Source: Pseudoduganella ginsengisoli (GTDB lineage: Bacteria > Pseudomonadota > Gammaproteobacteria > Burkholderiales > Burkholderiaceae_D). Taken from it: a stretch of DNA of 64,000 nucleotides. Shown here one piece after another: positions 7,244-16,056 of the stretch. Both the position numbers and the translations under genes were made by a program. Below the pieces are notes generated by a model. That model was given only the letters and a program-made list of their open reading frames with translations, did not search any database and had not been told where the DNA came from. Location: positions 62,001-126,000 of the forward strand of contig NZ_WNLA01000006.1 in assembly GCF_009720865.1 (NCBI RefSeq), written 5' to 3'. The first letter of the stretch is position 1, and every line of letters begins with the position of its first letter.

Positions 7244-9801
7244 GATTTGACCCTTTCCGCTAGCACGCGATTGATTGCCTCGTCGATGCTGTAGCCCTGG
7301 GCGCGCAGCGCATCGATCGGCTTGTTGTCCTCCAGCTTGTTGGAAAACAGCAGGTGGGTAGCGGGGTCCAGCACCAGGCGCACCACGCCTTCGCCCACCG
7401 GCGAGGACACGTACATTTCGGCATAGGCGCCGGCCTCGGTGCGCAGGGAGTTGAGCAGGCGTTTCTTACTCTCGTCCATCAGCAGCCGCCCCTTGCGGCC
7501 CAGCAGTTCGATCGATTCGGGCTTCTGGCGCAGCAGGAAGACCCAGTCCGAGCAGTTGAAGGCGGCCTCCATCTGCGCCGAACCGTAATAGTCGTCGGCG
7601 CCCTGCGTGGCGGTGACCAGCGCCCCGCCATACTTCCTCGCCCGGCGCGCCGCCTCTTCGACCACTGCCGCCTTGACGGGATCGTCGCTGCCGATCTCGC
7701 CCAGTTGCTGCTTGAGCTCATCCATGATGAGCAACTTACGCCGGTTGCGCGTCAAATACATCTCGGCCGTGATCTGGTACATCAACAGGATGTTGACCAC
7801 GGCGTGCAGGTCGGGGCGGCGCTTCAATTCCTCGTTTTCCAGCACGATCAGGTCGTTGGAAAAGTCGACGTTGTTGCGGCCTTCGAAGAAGCGCGCATAT
7901 TGTCCGTCCTTCGAATAGGGATTGAGCATGATGGCCAGGTCGCGGATACGCTGGTCATTCAGCACCTCCAGGTCCGGGATCGAGCCGCTCTTGAAGGCGT
8001 CGCGCATGGCGGTCATCGTCATGTCGCGGCCATACTGCTGCCACAGCCGCAGCAAGATCGCCGAGATCGCCTTGTACTGCACTTCGTCCAACTGGCTCTT
8101 CATCGAGCACATCTTGGCGATCGCGGGCACCAGCATGTCCATGTCCTCGCAGATATCGTTGATCACCGAGAACGGATTGATATTGATGGCGCTGCGCGCA
8201 TCGAATTCGATATAGGCCCCGTTGGCCTTGCGGCACAGTTTTTCAAAGGAACGCCCCAGGTCCATCATCCAGACCTTCGCGCCAACCGAGCGGTACGACC
8301 ACGCCAGCTCATTGAGCCATACCGACTTGCCCGAGCCCGGCGCCCCGACCACGGCGCCGTTGTAGTTGCCCAGGTCGTTGTCGAACAGGTCAAGCGTCGT
8401 GACCTGCCCGCGCCGCCCGGACAGCACCAGGGCCGGCGTGCTGGTGCCACGCCATTCAGCGATCAGGGGCGCCAGGTGGATCGCGTTGGCGTCGGTTTTC
8501 CGTGTCACCCGGCGCATCTTGCGCAAATCGTCATGGAATGTCGGCGACAGTGTCATCGGCAGGCTGGCGAGCAGCGCCTGGCGCTGCTTGAAGATATCGA
8601 CGTTCAGCTCGAAGCCGCGTGCACGCCAGATCGCACGCGCGGTCTCGACGGCTTGCGCCCCACGCTCCTTCGCACAAAAAATGCCCAGTTGGTGGTACAT
8701 CGACACCAGCCTGCCGCCGGCGTCGGCGGCGCTGGCGGCCGCTTCCCAGTCCTGCCGCTTTTGCTCCACGTCCGGCATCACGTCGGCCAGTTTGCTCGCC
8801 GCGTTCTGGTTGGCGCGGAAATGGTTGGCCGCCAACGCGCTGCGCGTGTCCGCGTGGTCGAGGATGTGCACCCCCATGGTCAGCAGGAACGGTGCGCTGT
8901 ACTGCAGCGGCGGCTGCATCAGGTCGCCGATCAGGCTACCCATCTGTGACAAATGGAAATGCTTCGGGAACGACTTGATCGACAGGAAGTAGGCGGCAAG
9001 CGGCGCGCCGCCGGAGAGCTTGGAGAACAGCAACGCGTCGGGCGCCTGGTCCTGGATGGTGTCGAGGTCGACGATCTGGTCGCGCACCTCGCGCCCTTCG
9101 TCGTAGTGCAGCGAAGACAGGGCCGTGCGGGTCATGCGGTCCGGATTGGTGAACTGGGCGCACCAGTTGATCAGGCCATCGGCGTCACAGCGCCGGTTCG
9201 GCAGCGACGCCGACGCCAGCGTGACGGACATCGAGTCGCGCAGCGCGCACAGCATGCTCAGCCGCGCCTCGTCGCCGCCTCGCCCCGGCAGGGTGACCGA
9301 TACCAGCAGCCGAAAGTCGCGCAGCGTGAAATGGTGCGCCGGCGTCATAGAGCGCTGCGTTCCAGCGAGCAGGTGCTCGACACGCTGGCGCGCCAGCACG
9401 CGGTACAGGTTGCGGTTACGTGCCGGGCGGCCGTAGGCGCTGCCCTTCTCATATTGGTCGGCGTCCTCCGTGCGCAGGTTCGCGTAGTCGCGCAGCACGT
9501 CGCGCACGTGGGGCGAGCCAAACAGGTGGAACTGGATACCGGTGCCCGCCGGGCAATTGGTGTACAGGCTGGCCAGCACCTCGACCATGCGGTCATCGGC
9601 GCCGCATTGCGGCAGCACTTCCAGCACGAAGCCAAGGCAGCCGTTGCGGTTGATGAACAACTGCTCATCAGGAACGTAGGCGCTGTACGGCAGCCAGGAC
9701 GCGAACTGCTCGGCCGGCGCATCGTCCGGTGAACGCAGTCCGAGCCAGTCCAGGATATGGCGTGGACCGGAGCGCAGTTCCTCGCTTGCGATATCGAGCA
9801 C
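7240..9801 (-). CDS. traC: TraC, type IV secretion ATPase (VirB4 family)
   Basis: 853 aa from a GTG at 9801 (LDIASEELRSGPRHILDWLGL) with a GAGGAGA ribosome site seven bases upstream; longer in-frame starts run through traV. The C-terminal half is a RecA-like ATPase with Walker A GAPGSGKSVWL near residue 485 and Walker B LLIMDELKQQ near 690. A further block, EAARRARKYGGALVTATQG, is typical of TraC/VirB4. TraC is the cytoplasmic ATPase that powers pilin extraction and pilus assembly at the inner membrane. It lies between traV and trbI, as in F-type operons. Confidence 0.96.
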   Translation of the reverse strand: MLDIASEELRSGPRHILDWLGLRSPDDAPAEQFASWLPYSAYVPDEQLFINRNGCLGFVLEVLPQCGADDRMVEVLASLYTNCPAGTGIQFHLFGSPHVRDVLRDYANLRTEDADQYEKGSAYGRPARNRNLYRVLARQRVEHLLAGTQRSMTPAHHFTLRDFRLLVSVTLPGRGGDEARLSMLCALRDSMSVTLASASLPNRRCDADGLINWCAQFTNPDRMTRTALSSLHYDEGREVRDQIVDLDTIQDQAPDALLFSKLSGGAPLAAYFLSIKSFPKHFHLSQMGSLIGDLMQPPLQYSAPFLLTMGVHILDHADTRSALAANHFRANQNAASKLADVMPDVEQKRQDWEAAASAADAGGRLVSMYHQLGIFCAKERGAQAVETARAIWRARGFELNVDIFKQRQALLASLPMTLSPTFHDDLRKMRRVTRKTDANAIHLAPLIAEWRGTSTPALVLSGRRGQVTTLDLFDNDLGNYNGAVVGAPGSGKSVWLNELAWSYRSVGAKVWMMDLGRSFEKLCRKANGAYIEFDARSAININPFSVINDICEDMDMLVPAIAKMCSMKSQLDEVQYKAISAILLRLWQQYGRDMTMTAMRDAFKSGSIPDLEVLNDQRIRDLAIMLNPYSKDGQYARFFEGRNNVDFSNDLIVLENEELKRRPDLHAVVNILLMYQITAEMYLTRNRRKLLIMDELKQQLGEIGSDDPVKAAVVEEAARRARKYGGALVTATQGADDYYGSAQMEAAFNCSDWVFLLRQKPESIELLGRKGRLLMDESKKRLLNSLRTEAGAYAEMYVSSPVGEGVVRLVLDPATHLLFSNKLEDNKPIDALRAQGYSIDEAINRVLAERVKS

Positions 9802-9818
9802 GGTTTTCTCCTCGACGG

Positions 9819-10400
9819 TTATTGGCGCGGCGGTTCGATGGCCGGCGGCATTCCCATGGCGCCATGGCCAAGGTCGGCGCCCTCTTTTGCCGCAGCGGGT
9901 CCCGGCGACGCCACGGACGGGCCGGATGACGGGCCGGATAACGGGGCTGCAGGCGGGCGCAGCGGCGCGTATACCTCGCGCTCTTCGCGCTGCACATGCG
10001 CCACCTGCCAACGCCCGTCGTCCACCCGCACGTACACGTAGGACTGGTCGACCAGGTCGCGGTCGCTGTCTTCCCACGCCTTGACCCACAGGCGCAGCAC
10101 GCGCACCGGGGAGCGCAACGCGACGGGATCAAGCCCAGGCGCCATGGCAGGCCTTGGTGCGGAAGCGGGCGCGCTGCCCTCCGCAGCGTGGCGGCGCGCC
10201 TCTTCACCAGCGCCGACAGGACCACGGTTGTAATAGTTGGCCGTCACCGACGTGCAATGCACGCCTTCCGGCGCCTTGCAACTGAACTTGGACGAACCAT
10301 CCAGGCCGGTAAGGTTGCCGCAGGCGGACAACAGCAATACGCTGGAAGCCCAGGTTGACAGCGCAAGGACGGCCGGCTTAACGGTGTTTGGCAGCTTCAT
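9819..10400 (-). CDS. traV: TraV, outer-membrane lipoprotein of the T4SS core
   Basis: 193 aa from the ATG at 10400, with AAGGAG upstream. The lipobox is VLLLSACGN, giving a lipidated cysteine near residue 27. After it comes GLDGSSKFSCKAPEGVHCTSV, the conserved TraV block with two cysteines. The C-terminus is proline-rich and low-complexity. TraV is the VirB7-like lipoprotein that, with TraK and TraB, forms the outer-membrane core complex. The start lies inside the dsbC coding end (23-base overlap). Confidence 0.93.
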   Translation of the reverse strand: MKLPNTVKPAVLALSTWASSVLLLSACGNLTGLDGSSKFSCKAPEGVHCTSVTANYYNRGPVGAGEEARRHAAEGSAPASAPRPAMAPGLDPVALRSPVRVLRLWVKAWEDSDRDLVDQSYVYVRVDDGRWQVAHVQREEREVYAPLRPPAAPLSGPSSGPSVASPGPAAAKEGADLGHGAMGMPPAIEPPRQ

Positions 10401-11184
10401 GTCCACTCCTTGCGATGCTTTTGCCCGGTGTCTTGCTGGTCGATGCTTGCGCCAACCGGGCCTCGACGTCATCACGGCTCAATGCACCGGCTGCGCGACT
10501 GCCGTCGGCGAAAAATAGGGTCGGCGTGGCCTGCACACCCAGCCTGGCGGCCAGGGCGAGATTGCGCTCCAGCGGGTTCGCGCACGCTTTGGCGTCGTTT
10601 ACCGGCGAGGCACTTCCGGCCATCACCTGCGCATAGGCGGTCCCGCGGTCCTGATCGCACCAGATCGCCTCCGGTAATTGCGTACCCTGGAACGGAACCA
10701 GGAAATGCAATACGGTGACATCGTTCAATTGGCGCAAGGTCGTGTCGAGCTGACGGCAAAAGCCACAAGCCGGATCGGTGAACACCACCAGTTTGCGCGA
10801 ACCATTGCCGCGAACCACAGCAATGGCGTCGCCGGCCGGCAATCCCGACAAGTCGACAGGGCCAGGTATGTTTCCTTCCGCCGCACTGGCGCTGGCCTTG
10901 GCCACGCCGGCTTGGCTGAGCGCGGTCAGGTCCCGCATTTGGCGTGTATCGAACAAGTGGCCGAACAGCAGGTAGCGCACGTTGCCACCGCCAACGTAGG
11001 CGACGTTCTCTCCCATCCATACCTCGTACAGCCCCGGCACCGGTGTTGCCGCCACCCGGTCAAAGCGGGTGGCCGGATGCGCCTGGCGCAACTGCGCAAG
11101 CAACGTATCTTCCGTCCTGCCTGCCAAAGCGGGTTGGGCCAGTGCCAGCCAGACGAGCGGCATCCAGTTAATCATCGACGGCAT
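10378..11184 (-). CDS. dsbC: DsbC-like periplasmic disulfide isomerase
   Basis: 268 aa with a signal peptide ending ALAQPALAG. The start at 11184 has GGGAGG six bases upstream. The N-terminal part resembles the DsbC dimerisation domain (VPGLYEVWMGENVAYVGGGNVRYLLFGHLFD). The C-terminal thioredoxin domain carries CGFC (FTDPACGFCRQLDTTL) and the cis-proline block GVQATPTLFFADG. Such genes are common in SXT and related F-type operons between traB and traV. It probably corrects disulfides in TraU, TraN, TraH and TraV, so the element does not depend on host Dsb proteins. Confidence 0.93.
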   Translation of the reverse strand: MPSMINWMPLVWLALAQPALAGRTEDTLLAQLRQAHPATRFDRVAATPVPGLYEVWMGENVAYVGGGNVRYLLFGHLFDTRQMRDLTALSQAGVAKASASAAEGNIPGPVDLSGLPAGDAIAVVRGNGSRKLVVFTDPACGFCRQLDTTLRQLNDVTVLHFLVPFQGTQLPEAIWCDQDRGTAYAQVMAGSASPVNDAKACANPLERNLALAARLGVQATPTLFFADGSRAAGALSRDDVEARLAQASTSKTPGKSIARSGHEAAKHR

Positions 11185-12517
11185 GGCGCGCCTCCCTCGG
11201 CAACCGCGGCAACTTGACGCCCTTGGTCAGGATGATGTGCACTTCGCGCTTGGCCCCCACTTCGATCACGGGGAAAGTCGCCTCCGCCAGCTTGATGTAA
11301 TAATTGGCAAGGTTATCAAGTGAACGCCCAAAACCACCTGCGATGCCGCGCTGCATCCGGTCGCCCAATCCTTCCTGATTCGTCGCCAAGGTTCCGAACG
11401 GCGTCGCGGTGAAGGTTGAGCCGGCTTGTGCAAAGCCTTGCCCAATGCCGCCCACAATGCTGGCGCGCAGCGCATTCGCCAGCATCTGTCCTTGCATGGT
11501 GATCAACTGACCCCGCACACCGAGAATGCCGTCCTCGCCAAGTACATTGCCCTCGATCTTCACTTCCAGCGGTACGCCACCGGGGCGTATGCAGGTCAGG
11601 TTGACGGTGCGCATATAGGCCCGCGAATCGCTGACCCTGCCGTAACCGGATGCGATCACGAAGCATTCCTTGACATCAGCGCGGTAGTGATTCGGCAAAA
11701 TCGCGTTATCCAGCAGCCGAATCTGCACGGGCAGAGGATCGGCCTGCGCTTGCCCGCCGGTCGGCGCCATAAGGCCAGTGAGCAGTTCGCCGCGGATGAA
11801 GCCCACCGGCAGGTAGGTTTCCAGCGTGCCGTCATCGTCTTGTCCGCCCTCGCTCCCGCCATCGCTGCCATCCTCGCCTTTCGCCGCCTTGGCTGCGGCG
11901 CCCGGCGCGGCCAGGTTGACTCTGGTCAGCGCTGGCGGCTGCTCGGCCTGCGGGGCTGTTCCCATTCCTGGCGCGGGCAGCGGCGAAGCCGGCGTCCCCG
12001 GAGGGAAGCCTTGCATGTCCGACGGGGAAACCGGCACGCGCGCGGCCTGCGCCGCCTGCGGCACGACCGGTGATCGCGCCACGGCCGGTGCGCGCTCCTG
12101 CGCCATCGATACAGGCGGCACCGGAGAATCGTCCTGCCGTGGTTCCTGCTGCCGGCGCTCGACTTCGGCAAGACGCTCCATGAGCGACTGTTCACCGGCC
12201 TTGCGCTCGGCGTTGATGCGCTCCTGCGTTTCCTTGTCCACCTTGTACTGGGCCAGCGCCTTGCCCGCCGTTCCCACCCACTGGTCCACCGGATCGACGC
12301 GCAAGGGCGTGATGCCTTCCTGCTCGGGCTTGACCACCGTTTTTTCCTTGGCGCGGTCGGGACGTGGCGCCGCCCGGGGCGTGCCGCTTGCCGACAATGC
12401 CAGGACCAGCCAGAAGATGCCTACCCCGCCAGTTAGAATGCCCGCCGCCATGAGGAATTGCTGCTGGCGCGGCGCCAGGCGGCTGGTTAGCTTGCGCCAT
12501 TTTTCCTGTAGCTTCAT
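11168..12517 (-). CDS. traB: TraB, T4SS core scaffold (VirB10 family)
   Basis: 449 aa. A cytoplasmic N-terminus is followed by one membrane helix (QQFLMAAGILTGGVGIFWLVLALS). Next come a charged coiled-coil stretch (KVDKETQERINAERKAGEQSL...) and a proline/alanine-rich linker. The C-terminal VirB10-like beta domain includes LPVGFIRGELLTGLMAPTGG, then CFVIASGYGRVSDSRAYMRTV and GILGVRGQLITMQG. TraB spans both membranes and links TraK/TraV to the ATPases. It overlaps traK by four bases upstream and dsbC downstream. Confidence 0.95.
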   Translation of the reverse strand: MKLQEKWRKLTSRLAPRQQQFLMAAGILTGGVGIFWLVLALSASGTPRAAPRPDRAKEKTVVKPEQEGITPLRVDPVDQWVGTAGKALAQYKVDKETQERINAERKAGEQSLMERLAEVERRQQEPRQDDSPVPPVSMAQERAPAVARSPVVPQAAQAARVPVSPSDMQGFPPGTPASPLPAPGMGTAPQAEQPPALTRVNLAAPGAAAKAAKGEDGSDGGSEGGQDDDGTLETYLPVGFIRGELLTGLMAPTGGQAQADPLPVQIRLLDNAILPNHYRADVKECFVIASGYGRVSDSRAYMRTVNLTCIRPGGVPLEVKIEGNVLGEDGILGVRGQLITMQGQMLANALRASIVGGIGQGFAQAGSTFTATPFGTLATNQEGLGDRMQRGIAGGFGRSLDNLANYYIKLAEATFPVIEVGAKREVHIILTKGVKLPRLPREARHAVDD

Positions 12518-13320
12518 GGCGTGTCCTCCCCACCACGGATCACGTACACCAGCGTGGATTCGCCCGGGCGTACGTTATGTTGTTCGATGGCCACCGCCAT
12601 CACGCCGTCACGGTCAAACTCCTGCTCGGCCAGCACCATGGTCGTGGCGCCGGTATTGCGCAGCCGGTATGTTTCTCCGACCAGCGCGCTGCCCTGGTGT
12701 TTTCGGATCAGCCGCAGGTCGGCCTCTTGCCACAACGGCCGCGCGACGTCCATGCGGTCGACCTGGACGCTGGCGGTCTCGCGGCCTCCCACCATAGCGA
12801 CGAGCATCTCCTTCATGGCCCGTACATGGCCGGCCGCGCGTTGCCGCGACGCTTTCGGCGCCGCCTCGCCCGCGTCCAGGCGGCGGTCGCGCAGCACCAG
12901 CGTCTCGGACGTCATCTGCGCGGGACGCAGCAGCAGGTTGTAGGTCGCGCGCGGCGAGGAGACAAACAGGTTGATCGGCTTGGATTGGTTCGACGTTACC
13001 GGGCGAACGTAGATCTCGCCCTTGTCGAGGTCACAATTGAGCATGACGTCCCCGCGCGGGTTCACAGCGGGAGAGGCCAATTGCGCGGTCGCCTGCGGTC
13101 CCGCAGCGGCCTGCCCGGTACCATCGCAATTGCTGGTCGAGTGGATGTTGCCGACCACATTGATGATCCGCTGCCCAACCAGCCGGATGCGGGTCGGGGC
13201 ATCGCTGGCGATGGCCGCTTCCATGGTTTCACCATCGCGCACGTCGCGCGACTGCCCTGCGTAGGCGCATATCGTCCAGCACATGAGGCCAAGCGGCAAG
13301 ATGAGGCGCTTGCCGCTCAT
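12514..13320 (-). CDS. traK: TraK, secretin-like T4SS core protein (VirB9 family)
   Basis: 268 aa with a signal peptide (KRLILPLGLMCWTICAYAG). The mature part starts with beta-rich sequence (VRDGETMEAAIASDAPTRIRLVGQRIINVVG), as in TraK. The C-terminal domain includes YRLRNTGATTMVLAEQEFDRDGVMAVAI, the conserved TraK block. TraK is periplasmic and outer-membrane-associated and forms the core complex with TraV and TraB. It overlaps both traE and traB by four bases (ATGA), in the standard L-E-K-B order. Confidence 0.94.
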   Translation of the reverse strand: MSGKRLILPLGLMCWTICAYAGQSRDVRDGETMEAAIASDAPTRIRLVGQRIINVVGNIHSTSNCDGTGQAAAGPQATAQLASPAVNPRGDVMLNCDLDKGEIYVRPVTSNQSKPINLFVSSPRATYNLLLRPAQMTSETLVLRDRRLDAGEAAPKASRQRAAGHVRAMKEMLVAMVGGRETASVQVDRMDVARPLWQEADLRLIRKHQGSALVGETYRLRNTGATTMVLAEQEFDRDGVMAVAIEQHNVRPGESTLVYVIRGGEDTP

Positions 13321-13874
13321 GGCGCAACCCCTTTAAATGTTCTTAGTTGGGTGCGCCCGCCGCGATACTGGAAGACGGCCCGGAAGCGTTTTTGCAACAG
13401 CGAAGTTTCCTGCCCGTTGACGAGCGTGCGCAGCCTGCCGGTCAACAAGACCGTCTGAGTATCCTCGTCGGGTTCAAGTTGTTGCAACAGGAAGTAGGTA
13501 CTTCCGTTCATCTTGCGCAGCCGCTCGGCCTCCAGTTCCATCTGGAGCTTGAGCGCCTGGTAGTCTTCCGGTGCGACAAAGCTCAGCAAGGCGTTCTTTT
13601 TCCATTCGGCCGAGGCAGGTGTGAGGTCCAGCATCAGCCAAGCGACGTAGCCGCCCATCTGTTCCAGATAGGCGCTCGAGACGCGCTCCCCCGAAACCCA
13701 GAACGACTTGGTGACTTGGGGCGGTGTCACCACGACGCGCTCCTCGACGACCAATCTATAAATGACCAGCAACGCGACGAACAGGCATGCGCACAGCATG
13801 CCCATGCCGATGCTTCTGTGACGGATGCGCAAACGCAATTCACGCAGGTCTTCCTGGTACCGGACGTTGTCCAT
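13317..13874 (-). CDS. traE: TraE, F-type T4SS inner-membrane protein (VirB5/8-like)
   Basis: 185 aa from the ATG at 13874, with AAGGAG five bases upstream; a GTG two codons earlier is less well placed. One N-terminal membrane helix (SIGMGMLCACLFVALLVIYRLV) is followed by VTPPQVTKSFWVSGERVSSAYLEQMG, the signature region of TraE. TraE is a VirB8-like bitopic protein required for pilus assembly. It directly follows traL and overlaps traK by four bases. Confidence 0.94.
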   Translation of the reverse strand: MDNVRYQEDLRELRLRIRHRSIGMGMLCACLFVALLVIYRLVVEERVVVTPPQVTKSFWVSGERVSSAYLEQMGGYVAWLMLDLTPASAEWKKNALLSFVAPEDYQALKLQMELEAERLRKMNGSTYFLLQQLEPDEDTQTVLLTGRLRTLVNGQETSLLQKRFRAVFQYRGGRTQLRTFKGVAP

Positions 13875-13883
13875 GTTCACTCC

Positions 13884-14183
13884 TTACCCCACCATGCGGC
13901 GGATATGCGAAGGCGGTGTTGCCCGCATTGAACTCAACGGATTGGTCGGCAAATGCCAGCACAACCAGTGCAAGGGATAGGCCGCGTGCTTGTCGGCCTT
14001 GGCGCGCGCCATCTTGCGCGACAGGTAGATGCCCAGCGCACTGGCTGCACAAAATCCCCATAGCGAACCGGCAAGGTAACCAAGGAACAGCATGAAGAGG
14101 AACGGGGCAGCCACATCGACATCCCACAGGCCAATCTTCCACTGGTCGTCCAGCCGGCGGGGAATGTAGGTATCGGCCAGCAT
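13884..14183 (-). CDS. traL: TraL, inner-membrane pilus assembly protein (VirB3-like)
   Basis: 99 aa. It opens YIPRRLDDQWKIGLWDVDVAAPF, a clear TraL signature (RxLDxPxR/xxxW). Two hydrophobic segments follow (FLFMLFLGYLAGSLWGFCAAS and the stretch after it), then a basic cytoplasmic tail (SRKMARAKADKH). TraL is a VirB3-like inner-membrane protein that associates with the TraC ATPase. It lies 18 bases after the pilin gene, and size and position match the family. Confidence 0.93.
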   Translation of the reverse strand: MLADTYIPRRLDDQWKIGLWDVDVAAPFLFMLFLGYLAGSLWGFCAASALGIYLSRKMARAKADKHAAYPLHWLCWHLPTNPLSSMRATPPSHIRRMVG

Positions 14184-14201
14184 CCCGTTCCCCTACCCTG
14201 T

Positions 14202-14561
14202 TCAAATCACCGCGCCCATGATCGCACCCGCGATCACGAGGCCGACGGCGGCAAAGATGGCCAGCCCGACATAGAACAGCACCGGACCGAAGTTGCGCAG
14301 CGCGGCGAGCGAGATCAGCGCCACCACGAAGCCGATAAAGCCCACCAGCGCCTTGATGCCTGGCGCCAGGTCGGCCAGTTGCGTCAGGGCCGACACCAAC
14401 GGGCCGGTCAGGCCCGAAAAAGTGACCAGGTCGAGCGCCTGGCCTGGCGCGGCCAATATCAGGCCCAGCAGCATTACCGTGAACAGCGCGAGGGCGCCGC
14501 CGCCTTTCCGTGGCAGGCGCCACGCGGTGGGCACATGGGCCCACGTGTTAAACGTACTCAT
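14202..14561 (-). CDS. traA: TraA-like conjugative pilin (VirB2-like)
   Basis: 119 aa from the ATG at 14561, with GAGGAG upstream. A long signal peptide (ALALFTVMLLGLILAAPGQALD) is followed by a mature region with two hydrophobic helices (GIKALVGFIGFVVALISLAAL and LFYVGLAIFAAVGLVIAGAIMGAVI). This is the layout of F-type and VirB2 pilins. It is the first gene of the traLEKBVC block, as traA is in F. The S26 peptidase in the same operon is the likely processing enzyme. A strong hairpin lies about 75 bases upstream of the start. Confidence 0.85.
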   Translation of the reverse strand: MSTFNTWAHVPTAWRLPRKGGGALALFTVMLLGLILAAPGQALDLVTFSGLTGPLVSALTQLADLAPGIKALVGFIGFVVALISLAALRNFGPVLFYVGLAIFAAVGLVIAGAIMGAVI

Positions 14562-14633
14562 GCAAGTCTCCTCAAGATAACCATTGCGCGCTGTTCGTCC
14601 GCGTCCCGCCACGCGCTCCCGGGGCATCTTGGC

Positions 14634-14670
14634 CTCGCAGGCGGGCCTCGCGCCACGGCCCGCCTGCGAG
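14634..14670. repeat. 13-bp perfect inverted repeat upstream of the pilin gene
   Basis: Arms CTCGCAGGCGGGC (14634-14646) and its complement (14658-14670) flank an 11-base loop. The repeat lies between the OmpA-like lipoprotein gene (stop at 14761) and the pilin start (14561). On the minus-strand transcript it would form a very stable stem with no following U-run, so it does not look like a terminator. It may be an mRNA stabiliser or processing site that raises pilin output; this role is inferred. Confidence 0.6.
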
Positions 14671-14760
14671 CCTTCCAGCGCGGCGGACGGCTTCCGCGCG
14701 GCCGTGTCCAGGGCCAGGGGAGCGCCCTCACGCGCTGTTCCCGGCGAATGCCGCCAGTTG

Positions 14761-15414
14761 TCATGGCTGTCCCTCCGTCAATGAGTGAAAGGTGATTTCA
14801 GCGCGGCGGTTAGCTTGGCGCCCGGAGTCGGTGGTGTTGTCGCCCACGTAGCAGCACACGCCCCGCGCTTCCCAAGACAGGCGCGCCGGTGCGACGCCCA
14901 ATTGGTCGCGAAGATAGTCGGCAACCGCGCGCGCTCGCGCGCCGGCCAGGCGATGGTTCAGCGCTTCGGCGCCGACATCGTCCGTACGTCCGGCTATTGC
15001 GATCGTGCCAAGACGCCCGGCGCGGACGGACCATTGCGAGATCCGTTGCGCGTCGTGCGTATCAAGGACCGCAGACCCGGTAGGGAAATGCACCACCAGC
15101 GTGGACGGCGCAGCCAAGGCCGGCATCGGTATTTTTGTGTTGTCGTTTTGGCGCATCTGCGCAATCGGCTTGTCCTGATCGGCCGGAGTCTTGGCTGTCA
15201 CACCCGGACAGGCCGGAGTCAGGCAAAAACCGTAATAACTGCCCTCACCATGGCCCAGCTGCGCAATACGGTAGCCTGACACTTGGCTGTGGCGGCGCGC
15301 TTCCATCACGACCGCATGCCGGTCCAGGCTTGAACAGGCGGCAAGCAGCACTGGCAGCGCCAGGCTGCCCGCCATCGCGGCATACCGCCGCGTATTCGAT
15401 GTCACGGACGTCAT
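14761..15414 (-). CDS. OmpA-family lipoprotein of the transfer region
   Basis: 217 aa with a lipobox LPVLLAACSS. A linker leads to a C-terminal OmpA-like peptidoglycan-binding domain: LVVHFPTGSAVLD, then IAIAGRTDDVGAEALNHRLAGARARAVADYL and a final NRRAEITFH. The TDxxG...N..L...RA pattern is the diagnostic OmpA_C motif. It probably anchors the transfer channel to peptidoglycan. It overlaps the upstream transglycosylase gene by four bases (ATGA). Similar OmpA-like genes occur near the pilin in several F-type ICEs, but no tra name is settled. Confidence 0.88.
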   Translation of the reverse strand: MTSVTSNTRRYAAMAGSLALPVLLAACSSLDRHAVVMEARRHSQVSGYRIAQLGHGEGSYYGFCLTPACPGVTAKTPADQDKPIAQMRQNDNTKIPMPALAAPSTLVVHFPTGSAVLDTHDAQRISQWSVRAGRLGTIAIAGRTDDVGAEALNHRLAGARARAVADYLRDQLGVAPARLSWEARGVCCYVGDNTTDSGRQANRRAEITFHSLTEGQP

Positions 15415-15926
15415 CGCATCCTCACTGCAATGAGCGGGGCTGCGACGAGCGATGGGGATTGTTCAGGCTTGGCTGGCCCCATGCGCCGCAACAGCGCCCG
15501 ATAGAAGCGCCATGCGTAGCGGATGCGCACGCGCAGACACTGTTCCATGGTCAAGGTGACGCACGAAGCGTTGTAGGCGCCGATGGCCTCCCAAGTTGGC
15601 CCGTAGCGGGTGACCTTTTCGGCCAGGATGCGCGCGCCGGCGTCGATATTCGTGCAAGGGTCCAGCAGCGTTTTTTCCGTGACTCCCAGGTTGCGCAACA
15701 TGCGCGCGCTGGAATTGATTTGCATGAGCCCGATATCGACCGTTCCGGTGCGGTGGCGGTGGTCTTCGTTGATCGCCGCAGGGTTCATGCCTGACTCGAC
15801 GTCGGCAATCGCTTGCAGCCAGACGACTGGAACGTTGTGCTTCGCCGCCGCCTGCTCCCAGCAAGCGCTTGAGACGCCCGGCACGACAGCCAGCAGCGGC
15901 AGGAATGATTGAATGGAGAGTTGCAT
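15411..15926 (-). CDS. lytic transglycosylase (VirB1-like, SLT domain)
   Basis: 171 aa from the ATG at 15926, with GAGG five bases upstream. A short signal peptide (QSFLPLLAVVPGVSSA) is followed by an SLT domain: the catalytic glutamate is in AIADVESGMNPAAIN, then VDIGLMQINSSARM and ILAEKVTRYGPTWEAIGAYN. The enzyme cleaves peptidoglycan to open space for the secretion channel. It is the first gene in the coupled run with the OmpA-like lipoprotein. F has orf169 and plasmid P19 has similar enzymes. Confidence 0.93.
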   Translation of the reverse strand: MQLSIQSFLPLLAVVPGVSSACWEQAAAKHNVPVVWLQAIADVESGMNPAAINEDHRHRTGTVDIGLMQINSSARMLRNLGVTEKTLLDPCTNIDAGARILAEKVTRYGPTWEAIGAYNASCVTLTMEQCLRVRIRYAWRFYRALLRRMGPAKPEQSPSLVAAPLIAVRMR

Positions 15927-16056
15927 GTGCACCTCACGGCTAAGCCCGATGTGGAATCACCCTCGCGTCATGCGAGGAGTTGGGTGACTTCGGGTAAGCC
16001 GGCGGTAGCCAGGCGGGGTCGATTGCGGGTGTGCGCCTCAGGGCGCGTACTTCGAA

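Noticed and set aside
7354..8949. Long plus-strand frame of 531 codons
   Set aside because: It is antisense to traC, whose family motifs are unmistakable. The product is histidine/arginine-rich with no domain, as expected for the reverse complement of a high-GC gene.
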